Shown here: piece after piece, positions 1-10,269 of the stretch
Layout: every line of letters begins with the position of its first letter
How positions within the stretch are numbered: position 1 is the stretch's first letter
Source: Bombardia bombarda
Lineage: Eukaryota > Ascomycota > Sordariomycetes > Sordariales > Lasiosphaeriaceae
Assembly: GCA_030512295.1 (NCBI GenBank)
Contig: JAULSR010000001.1
Location: forward strand, 4,549,001 to 4,613,000
Reading direction: 5' to 3'
DNA length: 64,000 nt
Program-made: the position numbers and the translations under genes
The notes under the pieces: model-generated
What the model was told of the DNA's origin: nothing
Databases searched by the model: none
The model's input: the letters and a program-made list of their open reading frames with translations, nothing else

Positions 1-3000
1 AACACTATCTCCTCCAAAAAGGACTGCATCCTCTTACAGTCCTCTTGCCGCCTCGCCAGAATTTGCACCTCCTCCTCGTTCTCAAACGCAATCACCTGGG
101 GCTCTTTTCGGTAACCGTAATGGAAAGCCCGTAGAGTCAATCCCTCGCCCCTCGTCAGTGCATGGCCCTGCTCCGCCACGGACAGCAGCGTACTCAGCGA
201 CGATAAATCCATCTGCCGCAACCGCCACCACCCCTTTCCCCACGGAGTACTCCCGACCGAGAGGGTTTTCGCAGAATCTTAGTTTTGTTCCTCCCACAGA
301 TGGTCGAGAGAATGACACACTCCACAGATGGCGAGGTGCCCCTCTAATCTCGTGGGGCGTTGGTGGGACTGTCGTCACCATGTTTCCCAAGAATGTGCCA
401 CGATATGGCATGAACCAGAGTGTGCCAATGGTTGTTCGCAGTCCAGGCGACGTGAAAGTCAAGCATGTGAAGGATATCCTACCCCTGGATGAAGTTCTGG
501 CCAAATTTCCCGGGCCGCTCAAAGGAAAATCGAAGAAGAAGGAAACTATTACTTGGCTAAGCACTGGAATTGAAAGTCTGGAACGTGCCTTGCCTAACAA
601 TCCCTTCGGCCAGCAAAATATCTCCCATGACGACAAGCGGGCAATGGAGCGGGTTCTCCTTTGGAAGATCCTCAGGGTCTTTGTCGAACATGATGGCGTG
701 TTGGAAGGCAATCAAACGGTCGAAAAGGCTGTTCGGGATATCATGTCCCCAAATTTTGACGCTCCTGGAATGGCACAGGGATATGTGACTGCTACTGGCT
801 TACCTGGATTGAACGGATCGTCTGCGACAACGATGCAGTCTGACACGGTCGACTCCTCAACAGTAGAAGAGATTCGGCGGCACCTTTTGAACGGCGAAGG
901 AGAAAAGGCTGTTTGGGCTGCCGTTGATAAGCGATTATGGGGACATGCCCTACTCCTCGCCAATGCGCTTGCGCCGACTCTGTATACGCAGGTTGCGCAA
1001 GAATTCGTGAAAAAGGAGGTCAACTTCCCTGGTCATAACAATGAATCTCTTGCTGCTCTGTACGAGGTGCTCTCTGGAAATCACGAGGAGAGTGTCGATG
1101 AGCTTGTACCAGTCCATGCTCGCGCCGGCTTCCAACTCGTGGCGAAGGATTCGGTATCCAAACCTTCCAAGGATGCCATGGAAGGTCTCGATAAATGGCG
1201 TGAGACTCTGAGTCTCATTCTTAGCAACAGGAGCACAGATGATGCTCGAGCGATTACCTCGCTTGGTAATCTGCTCTCAGGCTATGGGAGAGCCGAGGCG
1301 GCTCATATCTGCTTTTTGTTTGCAAGAAGTCAATCCGTCTTCGGTGGACTCGATGATCCAAAGAGCAATTTTGTCTTGGTCGGATCTGATCACAAGAGGC
1401 AAGCCGAGCAATTCGCGAAAGAAATTGAGCCTCTTTTGTTGAGCGAAGTTTATGAGTATGGGCAAAGCCTTGCTGGGAGTGCGAGCATTTCTGTCACAAA
1501 CCCTCATTTGGCCGCTTACAAGTTCCAGCACGCGCTTGCCCTGGCTGAGTATGGGTTCAGGGACAAGGCGTTGCAGTATTGTGAGGTGATCGGCTCCGCG
1601 ATCACAGCACAGACGAGAAGATCACCATATCATCACCCGATCCTCGAAAATGCTGTTGAGGATCTAGCGAAGCGGCTGAAGCAGGCTCCCAAGGAGGAGT
1701 CAAACTCCTGGATTCCAAAGCCGAGCATGAACAAGGTGTCGGATACTGTATGGAACCGGTTCAACAAATTTGTTGCTGGAGACGATGCTGAGGGTTCAGG
1801 CCATGGATCGCCAAAGGAGGGCGAAGAATCCGGGCCCTTCGCACGCGTTGCTGGAGGTACCCCGACAATCAGCCGATCACCGTCCACCAGCAATCTGGAA
1901 ACGTTTGGGGTTGCGGTTCCCAACTACGGCATGCCTAACCCCCTCGCAAATGGCCTTGTGGCGGCTTCCGCTTCTGCTCCTCCCACCAGGGCTGCATCTC
2001 GTTATGCGCCAGCTGCAGCTCAGCCTGTAACCCCTGGTATCAATCCCTACGAGTCAAGCTCTGCTTACGTGCCTCGATCATCAATGGAACGTACTTCGAG
2101 CGAGCTCAACAGAGGGTCGTTCGAACTGGCCCGTCAGTCTTCGGACATTTATAGCCCGAACAGGACATCCTCGCCCGCCCAAGGCGGCTACAGCCCCTAT
2201 CAAGGTGCAGGGCTGGGATTGTCTCAAGAGTCGCCGTATACTCCGGTGACGCAGCATGATACTCCGACCCAGCCGCAGCAGTCACCCCAGGCATCCGGCA
2301 CAACTCCTGGTTATACACCCCTCGGTTACTCCGGTGCTCCTATGAATGGAGGAGGTCAACATGGTCCTTCGTCTTCACAGGAGACGAATGAAACTTCTGC
2401 CACCAATGGCTACCAGCCAATTTCATACGAATATGATTCGCCCTCATTTACCCCGTATCAACCCCCTGCGGCAGAGGAGAATGACGTAAAACACGCTACA
2501 GAAGGTGGCAGCTCTTACGAACCTCCATCATATCAACCCTATGGATATGAGCCCCCATCATTCGAGCTGGCGGCTCAGTCTCCGGTGGATAATGATTCGA
2601 GCGATGAATCAAAACCGAAGCCTAAGAAGAAGGGTATCATGTACGATGATGAGGATGATTTCTCCGCGTCTAAGCCTGCCGAGAAGTCTAAGGAAGAGCG
2701 CGACCGGGAAAACGCTGAATTGTTCCGCAAAGCCGCGGAGGAAGATGGTCAGTACAATTATTTCCATGTTGAAAACTTGGAATATATACTAATATGCGAG
2801 GCAGAAAAACGTGCCGCAGAGGCAAAGCAGGGCAAGAAAGGTGGTTGGGGTTTCACGGGTTGGTTTGGAGGCAGTGCAAAGAAGGAGACCATGGAGGCCG
2901 CTAGCGCAAACAAGCCTATTCGAGCCAAGCTTGGCGAGGCAAACTCATTCTACTATGACCCAGAGCAAAAGCGCTGGGTCAACAAGAACGCCGGTCCAGA

Positions 3001-3415
3001 GGATAACGCCGCTAAGAAGTCGGCCGCCCCGCCCCCAAGGGCCGGTCCCCGCTCCGCTACCTCAAGTCCCGCTCCGCCCATGGCAACCCCAGGCCCTGCA
3101 ACGGGCGGTGGGGACGCCGGACGTGCCAGTGCTCCGCCAGCTGGGCCGCCTCGGTCCCCCATGATGCCACTGTCGTCAAGCCCTAGCCTGCTGCCAGCTG
3201 ATGGTAGCATGTTGCTAGGTCCCCCATCCGGGTTGCCGCCAATGATGCGCTCGGTCTCCAATACCAGCAATACCAGCGGGCCGCCGAGCCGGCCGACAAC
3301 CAGTCTGAGCAACTCAAGTAGCATCGATGATTTGCTGGCCGCGGCAGGACCTCGCAAGGCCGGTGCGAAGAAGCCCAGGAAGAGCGCGAGATATGTGGAT
3401 ATCATGACAAAGTAG
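1..3415 (+). CDS. SEC16: COPII coat assembly protein Sec16 (5' partial)
   Basis: Sec16 is a peripheral ER-exit-site scaffold that organises Sec23/Sec24/Sec13/Sec31 during COPII vesicle budding. The frame is open from base 2 to the stop at 3413-3415, so the N-terminus lies upstream of the window. The part from about 380 to 1700 is the helical central conserved domain (for example KHVKDILPLDEVLAKFPGPL). A long Pro/Ser/Gln/Tyr-rich disordered segment follows, and a conserved C-terminal block around 2930-3000 contains FYYDPEQKRWVNK. A probable 57-nt intron lies at 2748-2804: donor GTCAGT, branch-like TACTAAT, acceptor GCAG. It is a multiple of three with no stop, so the frame also reads through it; removing it restores the expected charged EDEKRAAE run. 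The 3' end faces HUS1. Identification is firm; the missing N-terminus is due to the window edge. Confidence 0.93.
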   Translation, partial: TLSPPKRTASSYSPLAASPEFAPPPRSQTQSPGALFGNRNGKPVESIPRPSSVHGPAPPRTAAYSATINPSAATATTPFPTEYSRPRGFSQNLSFVPPTDGRENDTLHRWRGAPLISWGVGGTVVTMFPKNVPRYGMNQSVPMVVRSPGDVKVKHVKDILPLDEVLAKFPGPLKGKSKKKETITWLSTGIESLERALPNNPFGQQNISHDDKRAMERVLLWKILRVFVEHDGVLEGNQTVEKAVRDIMSPNFDAPGMAQGYVTATGLPGLNGSSATTMQSDTVDSSTVEEIRRHLLNGEGEKAVWAAVDKRLWGHALLLANALAPTLYTQVAQEFVKKEVNFPGHNNESLAALYEVLSGNHEESVDELVPVHARAGFQLVAKDSVSKPSKDAMEGLDKWRETLSLILSNRSTDDARAITSLGNLLSGYGRAEAAHICFLFARSQSVFGGLDDPKSNFVLVGSDHKRQAEQFAKEIEPLLLSEVYEYGQSLAGSASISVTNPHLAAYKFQHALALAEYGFRDKALQYCEVIGSAITAQTRRSPYHHPILENAVEDLAKRLKQAPKEESNSWIPKPSMNKVSDTVWNRFNKFVAGDDAEGSGHGSPKEGEESGPFARVAGGTPTISRSPSTSNLETFGVAVPNYGMPNPLANGLVAASASAPPTRAASRYAPAAAQPVTPGINPYESSSAYVPRSSMERTSSELNRGSFELARQSSDIYSPNRTSSPAQGGYSPYQGAGLGLSQESPYTPVTQHDTPTQPQQSPQASGTTPGYTPLGYSGAPMNGGGQHGPSSSQETNETSATNGYQPISYEYDSPSFTPYQPPAAEENDVKHATEGGSSYEPPSYQPYGYEPPSFELAAQSPVDNDSSDESKPKPKKKGIMYDDEDDFSASKPAEKSKEERDRENAELFRKAAEEDGQYNYFHVENLEYILICEAEKRAAEAKQGKKGGWGFTGWFGGSAKKETMEAASANKPIRAKLGEANSFYYDPEQKRWVNKNAGPEDNAAKKSAAPPPRAGPRSATSSPAPPMATPGPATGGGDAGRASAPPAGPPRSPMMPLSSSPSLLPADGSMLLGPPSGLPPMMRSVSNTSNTSGPPSRPTTSLSNSSSIDDLLAAAGPRKAGAKKPRKSARYVDIMTK
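2748..2804 (+). other. Stop-free 57-nt intron in SEC16
   Basis: GTCAGT donor, TACTAAT branch-like motif near 2787 and GCAG acceptor. The length is 19 codons without a stop. The residues it would encode (hydrophobic, Tyr/Ile-rich) interrupt a highly charged Lys/Glu/Ala helix, which favours splicing over coding. Confidence 0.8.
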
Positions 3416-4495
3416 TACGTAATGAAGGGGTGGATGCCTTTGTCGTTATAGATGGGCTACGGAGGTATGATATGATATGCAGAGGATGAACGACGATCGC
3501 CACTACTACCTCTCTTTTGATTAGAGGGAGAGCCTACCTACTCACGTACCTACCTCGATAGGTGGACGAGCAACATGCAGGATGATAGCATAATTTCGGT
3601 ATCGGCGTTTCAGGGGGGATTTGCTCCGTTTTCTTTTCTTCCCCCTTGTAAAGTATAGAGCAACTACACGCTTTTTGTAATAGGTAAACATTCGGCCATT
3701 GCTTTATTTATCGGTTGTCTTCGGTTCTTTATCTTTCGTTGGCCGTTTTGGAAAGAGAGAGAAAAAGAGACTTGGCGTGGTTGCTTGGGTTCTTCTTTGG
3801 GTCTTGCTGAGCATGGCTTGTATACACGCGTTGTTTCATGGGTTGAACCTGAATATTTCCGGGTTGGAAATAGTTTGAGAGAGAAGAGAAACTCGGGTTA
3901 TGGAATGTTCCATCGCAATCAATTAGCCAATCTGTGAGGGGCCATTGTTATTACGCTAGCATAATCTATCCCAGTTTATTACATCAGATCATTGTTTACA
4001 AGAGTGTAGAGGTAGATGTGATGACAGCTGTAACACCATGCTTTTTGCCTTGAATAAGACGATATTGAAATGCCATGGTCTCTGGATGATGTGGAGGGCA
4101 GGTAATATCCACAACCACATCCTATAATGCACGGTCTCGCATGCCTAGGTGCTTATGGATCAAGTATTCGAGTTCAGTCCTTTTTTTTTGGAAGTGTTAA
4201 GTATATTGCACGCTGCGAATAATATTGATACTACTATGCTAGTACTTCAATACACCAAAGCCATGGTGGTGCAATGGTTTCTGTAGTTAACAATTAGTTG
4301 TATTTTTACTTCGGTACAAATCGATCCCCGAACGCCATTCTAGATCTATAGAACTACTCCCATGGTCCTTTTCCATTCCTGGTATCAACTTCATTTCCTG
4401 AGCTCAATGTGACAATGAAATGCTCTTTCATGATTAAGCAAGATAGTTCTTCCACAAACGTGCCAAGCAACAAACCCAACAGACGAGAATAAAAT
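3416..4495. other. Convergent intergenic region SEC16/HUS1
   Basis: This is about 1.1 kb between two converging genes and should hold both 3' UTRs. It contains AT-rich stretches and T-runs (for example 4180-4190) but no credible coding frame or RNA gene that I can see. Confidence 0.6.
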
Positions 4496-5791
4496 CTACG
4501 TGCTATATGACGAGACATAATACTAGTTAAATGTTAGCACCAAGCGCTGCAACAACAAAGGCTTTTAAAAGGGGGCAAAAAAAAAAAGGACTCACCGTCA
4601 CGACGTCCTCCGCATTCGCATCGTCAACATTCGCCACGTAAACATATAGAATCAAGGCATGATCATCTGCAAAACACGCAATGACGCGCCCCTCGAGCCT
4701 GCCCACACTCAGGACCCTACTCCAGTCCTTCCCATCGACGCGCACAGTAGCCCACTTGTCGGGCCCGGCCTGCTTGAACTTGGCGCTGGGATGCTCCTCC
4801 AGCGGCGTCGACAGCTGCGCCGGGTCGAGCTCGGGGTTCTCGAGCCCCTGCCACACACTCGTAATGTCCAGCGTCTCGGTCACCAGCCGCAGCCGCAGCG
4901 AGCCGTGCATGTTGGCCGACAGCTCCAGCTTGGGATTCTGAGCGGCGCCGCGGCCAGCGCCGGCCGTCGTGAGGGCCAGCTTGGTGAAGCGGTCCGAGAT
5001 GGCCTTGAGCTGGAGTAGTGGGGGCAGCTGGATGTGCACGTCGGGCTCGCGCACCTTGGGCTGCATGATGGTCTCGACTGTGTCGGGGTGCAGCACGCGC
5101 ACGGGTATGTCCTGCGTGATGATTTTCTCGCGCTCGCGCTTCATGGTGAGCTCGAGGGATTCTTGCTGGAAGAGGTCGGAGGCGTCGCCGAATGGGTCGT
5201 CGGGTTCGCCGAAGTTGTTGTTGTTTCGGCCACCACCAGCGCCTCCGCCAAAGGCGCCCCCGCCGCCAGCGGGACCACGACCGTCTTGGGCGCCATCCTT
5301 GGTCATGGTGTGGATGGTCATGGAGAGCATGGGCACGCCATCGCGCTTGGTCAGGCGCAGGTTGGCCTGGTTGCTGTTGGCGGCAGATTTGAGCGCGCGC
5401 TGGAGCGGGCCCAGGGGGAGTTCTAGGTTGATTGTGTTATTTTGTTCGGCGGACTGGAGGTGGTAGTTGTCGAAGATCAAGTCTACTGAGAGAGAGCTAG
5501 AGGTGGCGGGGTTTGTTTAGCCAGCATACCAAGACAAGCATCCTCTTGCTGGATTCCAGCAGATTCAAAGATACTTACGCCCAGACTTGGGAGCCCGTGT
5601 CCGGGATGACTGTGAAGCGAACCGTGTCATCGTCAAGGCGCACCCAGGCAATTTTCTCGAGCGAGTTGAGCGCCGCGGTGAGCTCTGGACGAAGCATCGA
5701 GTGTTAACATGATGTGAAGAAAGTGAATTTATACATGCGATGTCTCACTCGAAAAGGTCCGGATGTTCTTAAGGTCTGTCTTGAACCGCAT
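4496..5791 (-). CDS. HUS1: Checkpoint clamp subunit Hus1 (9-1-1 complex)
   Basis: Hus1 forms the PCNA-like Rad9-Rad1-Hus1 ring that is loaded at DNA damage and activates the ATR/Mec1 checkpoint. I predict four exons: 5791-5749, 5684-5579, 5496-4596 and 4522-4496 (358 aa). The start MRFKTDLKNIRTFSKLT and the following block (AALNSLEKIAWVRLDD, then FTVIPDTGSQVW) match the family's conserved N-terminus. The second intron must use the CTAG acceptor at 5500-5497; the nearer CAG breaks the frame. The last exon is only 27 nt and supplies a YYVSSYST end, as expected for the family's YYVP-type tail. A Gly-rich loop at about 5220-5280 is a fungal insertion. Introns are 64, 82 and 73 nt. Confidence 0.92.
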
Positions 5792-6188
5792 TTTGGAGGT
5801 TTTCAGCTACCATCGTTGTACCAAGGTAAAGAGCTCCTGTAATTGATGTTTGAACAACTGCCCTGCTTTTTAGTGCTCGGCGCGTCGCGTTCATGGTTGA
5901 TGGAAGGAGTGATTGATTAAAACACAAGTCGATAAAGCACTGCATCCACTTGCACTAGAGTAGTCTAGTGCGGGGTACTTTCTATCTTGCTATCGTGGGG
6001 GAGCGCCAGCACCCCTGTTGGCCTGCTTCCAGCTCCAACTTAGCGTAGCACTCCGCACCACAAGACCGGGAGCTCCCCAGCATGTCTCGAACATGCCTAT
6101 CCGCGATTCCCTTCTTTCATTCCCATGCCATGAAATCCCTCTAATGACCCGAATCCGGTAGCCAGTATGCTAGGTGTTTATGTGATAA

Positions 6189-6236
6189 GAGAAGATACAA
6201 AAGAGAGAAGATACAAAAGAGAGAAGATACAAAAGA
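6189..6236. repeat. 16-bp tandem repeat, three copies
   Basis: The unit containing GAAGATACAAAA recurs with a 16-bp period (GAAGATAC at 6191, 6207 and 6223). It lies downstream of the RING gene in non-coding DNA. Confidence 0.9.
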
Positions 6237-6353
6237 GCGACTCGAACTCCAATAACAGTAAGGTGTCCTAGGTGTGTAAATACAAGTGTATGTGTGTCGA
6301 AAGAGATGCCTGCCTCTAGAAAGTGCTCGTTGACTTGGTAGCGCGACCCCGCG

Positions 6354-6354
<1 letters not shown>

Positions 6355-6384
<30 letters not shown>

Positions 6385-6385
6385 G
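6355..6385. repeat. (CTGC)n tetranucleotide microsatellite
   Basis: About seven and a half CTGC units in a row, lying in the probable 3' flank of the RING-finger gene. Confidence 0.92.
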
Positions 6386-6464
6386 GCTGCCTTCCGCCCT
6401 TGACGGCGCCTTGCCCAGTGCCCAGGCCTAGGCGGATCTAGCCCCTCCCACCAAGAAGCCGCTT

Positions 6465-7109
6465 CTATGGCTCGCAGGGTTCTTGTTTATTCCACCACTT
6501 CTCCCATTCGGGATCTCTCGTTCTTGGGAACGGGTCGACCCGTGGGCCTGCCCATCCGCCCATAGCATCAGCGGTTTGGGAAGCGTTACCGCCCAGGCTG
6601 CCTTGATCGTCCTCCTCATCGCGCCCGCCCAGCCTGGTTTTGAGCCATCCGAATGCAGTCTTCCATCTGAAACCTGGTCGTTTTCTATAAAGTCGCCTTC
6701 GCGTCATTCGCCTGCTGTGGCTCTGGCAATATGCACAATTGGAGTATTTCAGCTGTTCGACGAGCAAATCGGACGATTCCACGATTTTGGCGAGCTCAGG
6801 TTTCAGGGCCGGGAGGACAGGATGGCCACAGGCGTAATACGCGATCTGGCGGCAAATGGGACACGACGGCCGGTCGTCGGCTACCACCAGCAGATATCGC
6901 TTGATGCAATAGCTGCCAAACCTGTGTCCGCAGGGCAGCATGCTCCAGCTCTCGGTAATGCCCTCGGGGCTTTTGGAGCCGATGGGCTCCTGGCAAATGG
7001 AACAGGTCGCATCGACCTGGATTTGGGCCTTGCTGCTCGGTTTCTCGAGAACAGCAATTTCCTTCTTGATGCCGTAGCTTCGTCCCCTGCGTCTCATACT
7101 GATGCTCAT
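6465..7109 (-). CDS. RING-finger protein, probable E3 ubiquitin ligase
   Basis: The 214-aa single-exon product starts at the ATG at 7109 (MSISMRRRGRSYGIKK). It carries a RING-type zinc site: a CSICQEPIG knuckle, LPCGHRFGSYCIKRYL and PSCPICR. In the second cluster the CGHxFGxxC arrangement has one fewer cysteine than a classic C3HC4 finger, a form I associate with RFWD3-like RINGs. A second short Cys motif (NCAYC) follows and then a basic stretch. The frame stays open upstream to 7538, but that part is low-complexity with a poly-Ala run and looks like leader, so I start at 7109. RING domains generally recruit E2 enzymes; the substrate is unknown. It is divergent from ESS2. Confidence 0.78.
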   Translation of the reverse strand: MSISMRRRGRSYGIKKEIAVLEKPSSKAQIQVDATCSICQEPIGSKSPEGITESWSMLPCGHRFGSYCIKRYLLVVADDRPSCPICRQIAYYACGHPVLPALKPELAKIVESSDLLVEQLKYSNCAYCQSHSRRMTRRRLYRKRPGFRWKTAFGWLKTRLGGRDEEDDQGSLGGNASQTADAMGGWAGPRVDPFPRTRDPEWEKWWNKQEPCEP

Positions 7110-8377
7110 TGTGGCAGCGGCGGCGGCGGCGGCAGCGGTGACGACCTGCGCGATGACGACGAATCCTCTGGCCGAAATGAAGGGGGAGGCAAAAAGGTTG
7201 AGAAACCTAACAAGTGGCCAGTGGCTGGTTGGAGCTTGGAAAAGGAGGGATGCGGATGTAGATTTGGACATCTGGTATGGCCACAGGACTTCCTCCAGGA
7301 CTACCGACGGTGCGGTGGGGGTTTTTCGGGAGGGCCAGTTCGGGTCAGGCGAGACACCCGTACCGATAGGTAGACAGGAAGGCTTCGCTTCTCCCACACC
7401 TGATGGAAGCTGGCTGGCTGGCTGAGGATCACGCGCAAGTTGCAAGTCAACCCCCCCAGAAAGAAACGACAGAACCTCACAATAGAAAGAAGGAACCGGC
7501 CAGGAAAAGTTGCCAGCAAGACAAACTCCTTTGCTCAAGCCTCAAAACAAAGTTAATTCTCTTCTAGATTCCTATCGATCTCTGGTTAACCGCTCATGCA
7601 CGGGCGTGCGTGTCTTTCAACCTTATGTGTGGTATGCTGCTGCACTACTGTGTAGCACTAGCACTAACTTCCATGTGGGAGAGTCCGAAGATTGGCTGAG
7701 ATCTGCCTGGCCCTGCCCAATCAGTACGCAAAGAGCTGGCAATATTCGGTTCTTCTTACCACCTGGCTGCAGCCACAACCCCCCATCAATGTCCCTGATT
7801 CCCATGCCTGAGCGCAAAAGCTAGAACATCTGGGGGCTGGTATGCACAGTCCGTTGAGCCCCCAACCACTCATTTCCATGATGCGCAATGTTTATCCAGA
7901 AGTTGATGGTGGTCACATCCAATGAGGATCAAATCACTCTCTTTATCGCCGACTCACCAGCCACGAAGAGCCAAGTCACCAGTGGATGCCTAGGCAACAG
8001 CTACAAAGTTGTACTGATTTTTATAATGTACAATGTACCTGAGTGCGCTGGGACTTGTTGTTATATCCATAGGTAGATAGACACCTCAGCTTAGACGCAC
8101 TGTCGGAGATTTTTTTTTCGCACTGTATGACTAGGGGTGGATATGGCCCCGCCTGACGGGATGCTAACTGTGCGTGTAACGAACACATGCTACGGGTTCA
8201 CACTGTGCTCCGCTCTAACCGGGCATTTCTTAGTGGATCACATCAATCGATGCTACATTGAAATCGTCCCAGAACAACCCATTCTGCCTGTCAAAACACG
8301 TCAGGGACAAACAAGACAACTGCCCATCCGAGACGACCCCTCCAACGGCCGCGCCACAATAACAAAATCTACCTGGC
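7110..8377. promoter_or_regulatory. Divergent promoter region RING gene / ESS2
   Basis: About 1.27 kb between divergent starts. It has pyrimidine-rich tracts and a T-run near 8110-8118. I see no RNA gene and no convincing coding frame. The upstream continuation of the RING frame (to 7538) is the only long open stretch and is probably leader. Confidence 0.5.
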
Positions 8378-9763
8378 ATGCTCAGCATGAATCCAGAGAC
8401 ATCACAGTCGACGGCTCTCATTCGAAAGAGGGCCGAAAATGAGCTAATGCCGCCACCGCCCCCTGCAAAACGAATCAAGCGCCCAAAGAAAATCCTCGAC
8501 GAAGATACCTACACCGAGGCCTTGTCGCAAATTATAGCCCGAGACTTCTTCCCTGGCCTACTCGAAAGCGAAACTCAGCGAGAATATCTGGATGCCCTAG
8601 AGTCAAAGGACCGAGAATGGATCTCCAGTGCGAGCCGACGGCTACACCAAGTAATGAGCTCTGGCGGCCGGACGCCGCGGACAAGATTCGGCAACAACAC
8701 ACCGTCGCATACCGTCAACCAGACTCCCATGGGGTATTCCGGTGATACACCAATGTCAGTAGCCTCATCCGCAGCCACGCAAGGAAAAGGGTCGTCGATC
8801 GACACAAACATGAGTCTCGGCTCCTTCCAAGCGAAGTACACCAGCGAGGACAATGAGAGCTTCTACAAGCTGCTGGACAAGCAGAACCAGAAAAAGGTGG
8901 AAAAGTACGCGTGGTTATGGACAGGGAACAAGCTCCCGTCAAAGATGCAGCTGAAGCAAAAGGAGGTTGAGGCAAAGCTGGTCGAAACCAGAGGCAGCCT
9001 GATGGACGACGGCTTCAGGAAGGACAGGCTGGCGATCAAGGGCAAGGACGACAGGCCGGCGGCGCCCAACCACTGGAAGTCCAAGCCGAACAACGAGCTC
9101 ATGTTCCCTCCAGAAGGCGTCGACGGCGTGGTGGAGACGGTGGCCGAGCGAGCGCAGGTCGAGTCCCGCGCCGCGCCCAAGACAATCGTCTACGCAAACA
9201 CGAGGATGCCGCAGCCGGATGGCGTCCGCGACAACAGCGCCACCACCCGCAACGGCTCAAGGGCGACGTCTCCATCACTATCAGAGATCCGGGGCGCCAT
9301 TGCGGGAAAGCGACGAGCGGTCGACTCGGAATCTGGCATCAACGGGGATGAAACTCCACGTGTCAATGGGTATGCGTTCGTGGACGACAAAGAGCCGGCC
9401 GAGGCCGCTAGACTGGCTCCGGCTGTGCCGACCATCGACCTTGGCGCCGGGGATGCAACGCCAAACCCGTTCCAGCTGCAGACGCAACGGAAGCGGGAGG
9501 CGCTCCACTATCGCATGGTCGAGCGCATTTCGCAGTCGAGGCGGACGTCGGCAAAGCTCGGTGTCACGGGGAAGGTGGAGAGGACACCGGTGCCTAAATT
9601 TCCTAGCAGTCCGCGGGTGTCTGGCGGTTTAACTCCTGCGGCGCAAAGGCTATGGGGAAAGATTGATAGTGCGGGAAGAAAGGCGTCTGACTCGCCGTTT
9701 AGCGGCTCGTCAAGAGCTACGCCGAGAGAGAAGGGATCGGGTTTACGGAATTTGGTTAAGTAA
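8378..9763 (+). CDS. ESS2: ESS-2/DGCR14 homologue, splicing-associated nuclear protein
   Basis: A single-exon 461-aa protein (or 458 aa from the second ATG at 8387). The DGCR14/Es2 family is nuclear and associated with the late spliceosomal C complex. Family features visible: a basic segment (KRIKRPKKILDEDTYTEAL), the block SQIIARDFFPGLLE, coiled acidic/basic stretches around residues 160-240 ending in a conserved asparagine-rich turn (KPNNELMFPPEG), and a C-terminal part with LTPAAQRLWGKI. The Ser/Thr/Pro-rich middle is low complexity. No intron is needed. Confidence 0.9.
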   Translation: MLSMNPETSQSTALIRKRAENELMPPPPPAKRIKRPKKILDEDTYTEALSQIIARDFFPGLLESETQREYLDALESKDREWISSASRRLHQVMSSGGRTPRTRFGNNTPSHTVNQTPMGYSGDTPMSVASSAATQGKGSSIDTNMSLGSFQAKYTSEDNESFYKLLDKQNQKKVEKYAWLWTGNKLPSKMQLKQKEVEAKLVETRGSLMDDGFRKDRLAIKGKDDRPAAPNHWKSKPNNELMFPPEGVDGVVETVAERAQVESRAAPKTIVYANTRMPQPDGVRDNSATTRNGSRATSPSLSEIRGAIAGKRRAVDSESGINGDETPRVNGYAFVDDKEPAEAARLAPAVPTIDLGAGDATPNPFQLQTQRKREALHYRMVERISQSRRTSAKLGVTGKVERTPVPKFPSSPRVSGGLTPAAQRLWGKIDSAGRKASDSPFSGSSRATPREKGSGLRNLVK

Positions 9764-10269
9764 AATGAAGCGGGAGGTTTGGGATGAACATGCACGGAAA
9801 GCATTGGCTTGGGTTGGGTAGAGGGATGCGTTTGTTTTTGAGATACCCTGGGCTATAGTTTTGCTACTGAATATGCTGAATTCACTGATTTTTGACATTG
9901 TCAACGATTTATTCCCTGCTTCAACTGTTCAAGTTGTTCATACAGCTCGTTGTTATCTAAAGGTCATATGGCTGCTGGTACGTCATGGAACAGTTACCGG
10001 CACCTCGGACCGTGCCCCACTAGCAGGGGGCCTTAGTGCTATTACGAACCGTTTACACTACTAGACTTAGGAATCCCTGCATCAATAAAATATCGGCTCG
10101 ACTTCGGCTTCATAATCTCCATCCCATGTCCCATGTAAGGTATTCGTAACCGGCATCCACATTCATACACTTGTTGTACATTTAAATACACACACGGCCA
10201 TACTTGTATACCTCGATTAAGGGGACTGAAATGGGATTGCCTGGGCAATAAGTGCCCAGATTTAGCGCG
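9764..10269. other. Intergenic region upstream of COQ8-like gene
   Basis: About 500 bp holding the ESS2 3' flank and the promoter of the next gene. The COQ8-like frame extends upstream of its first ATG only to a GTG at 10252. No other signal seen. Confidence 0.5.

Noticed and set aside
6483..7373. 296-codon plus-strand frame over the RING gene
   Set aside because: Antisense to a clear zinc-binding motif; composition is that of a reversed coding strand.
7110..7538. N-terminal extension of the RING protein
   Set aside because: Frame is open but encodes low-complexity and poly-Ala sequence; the ATG at 7109 gives a more typical start.
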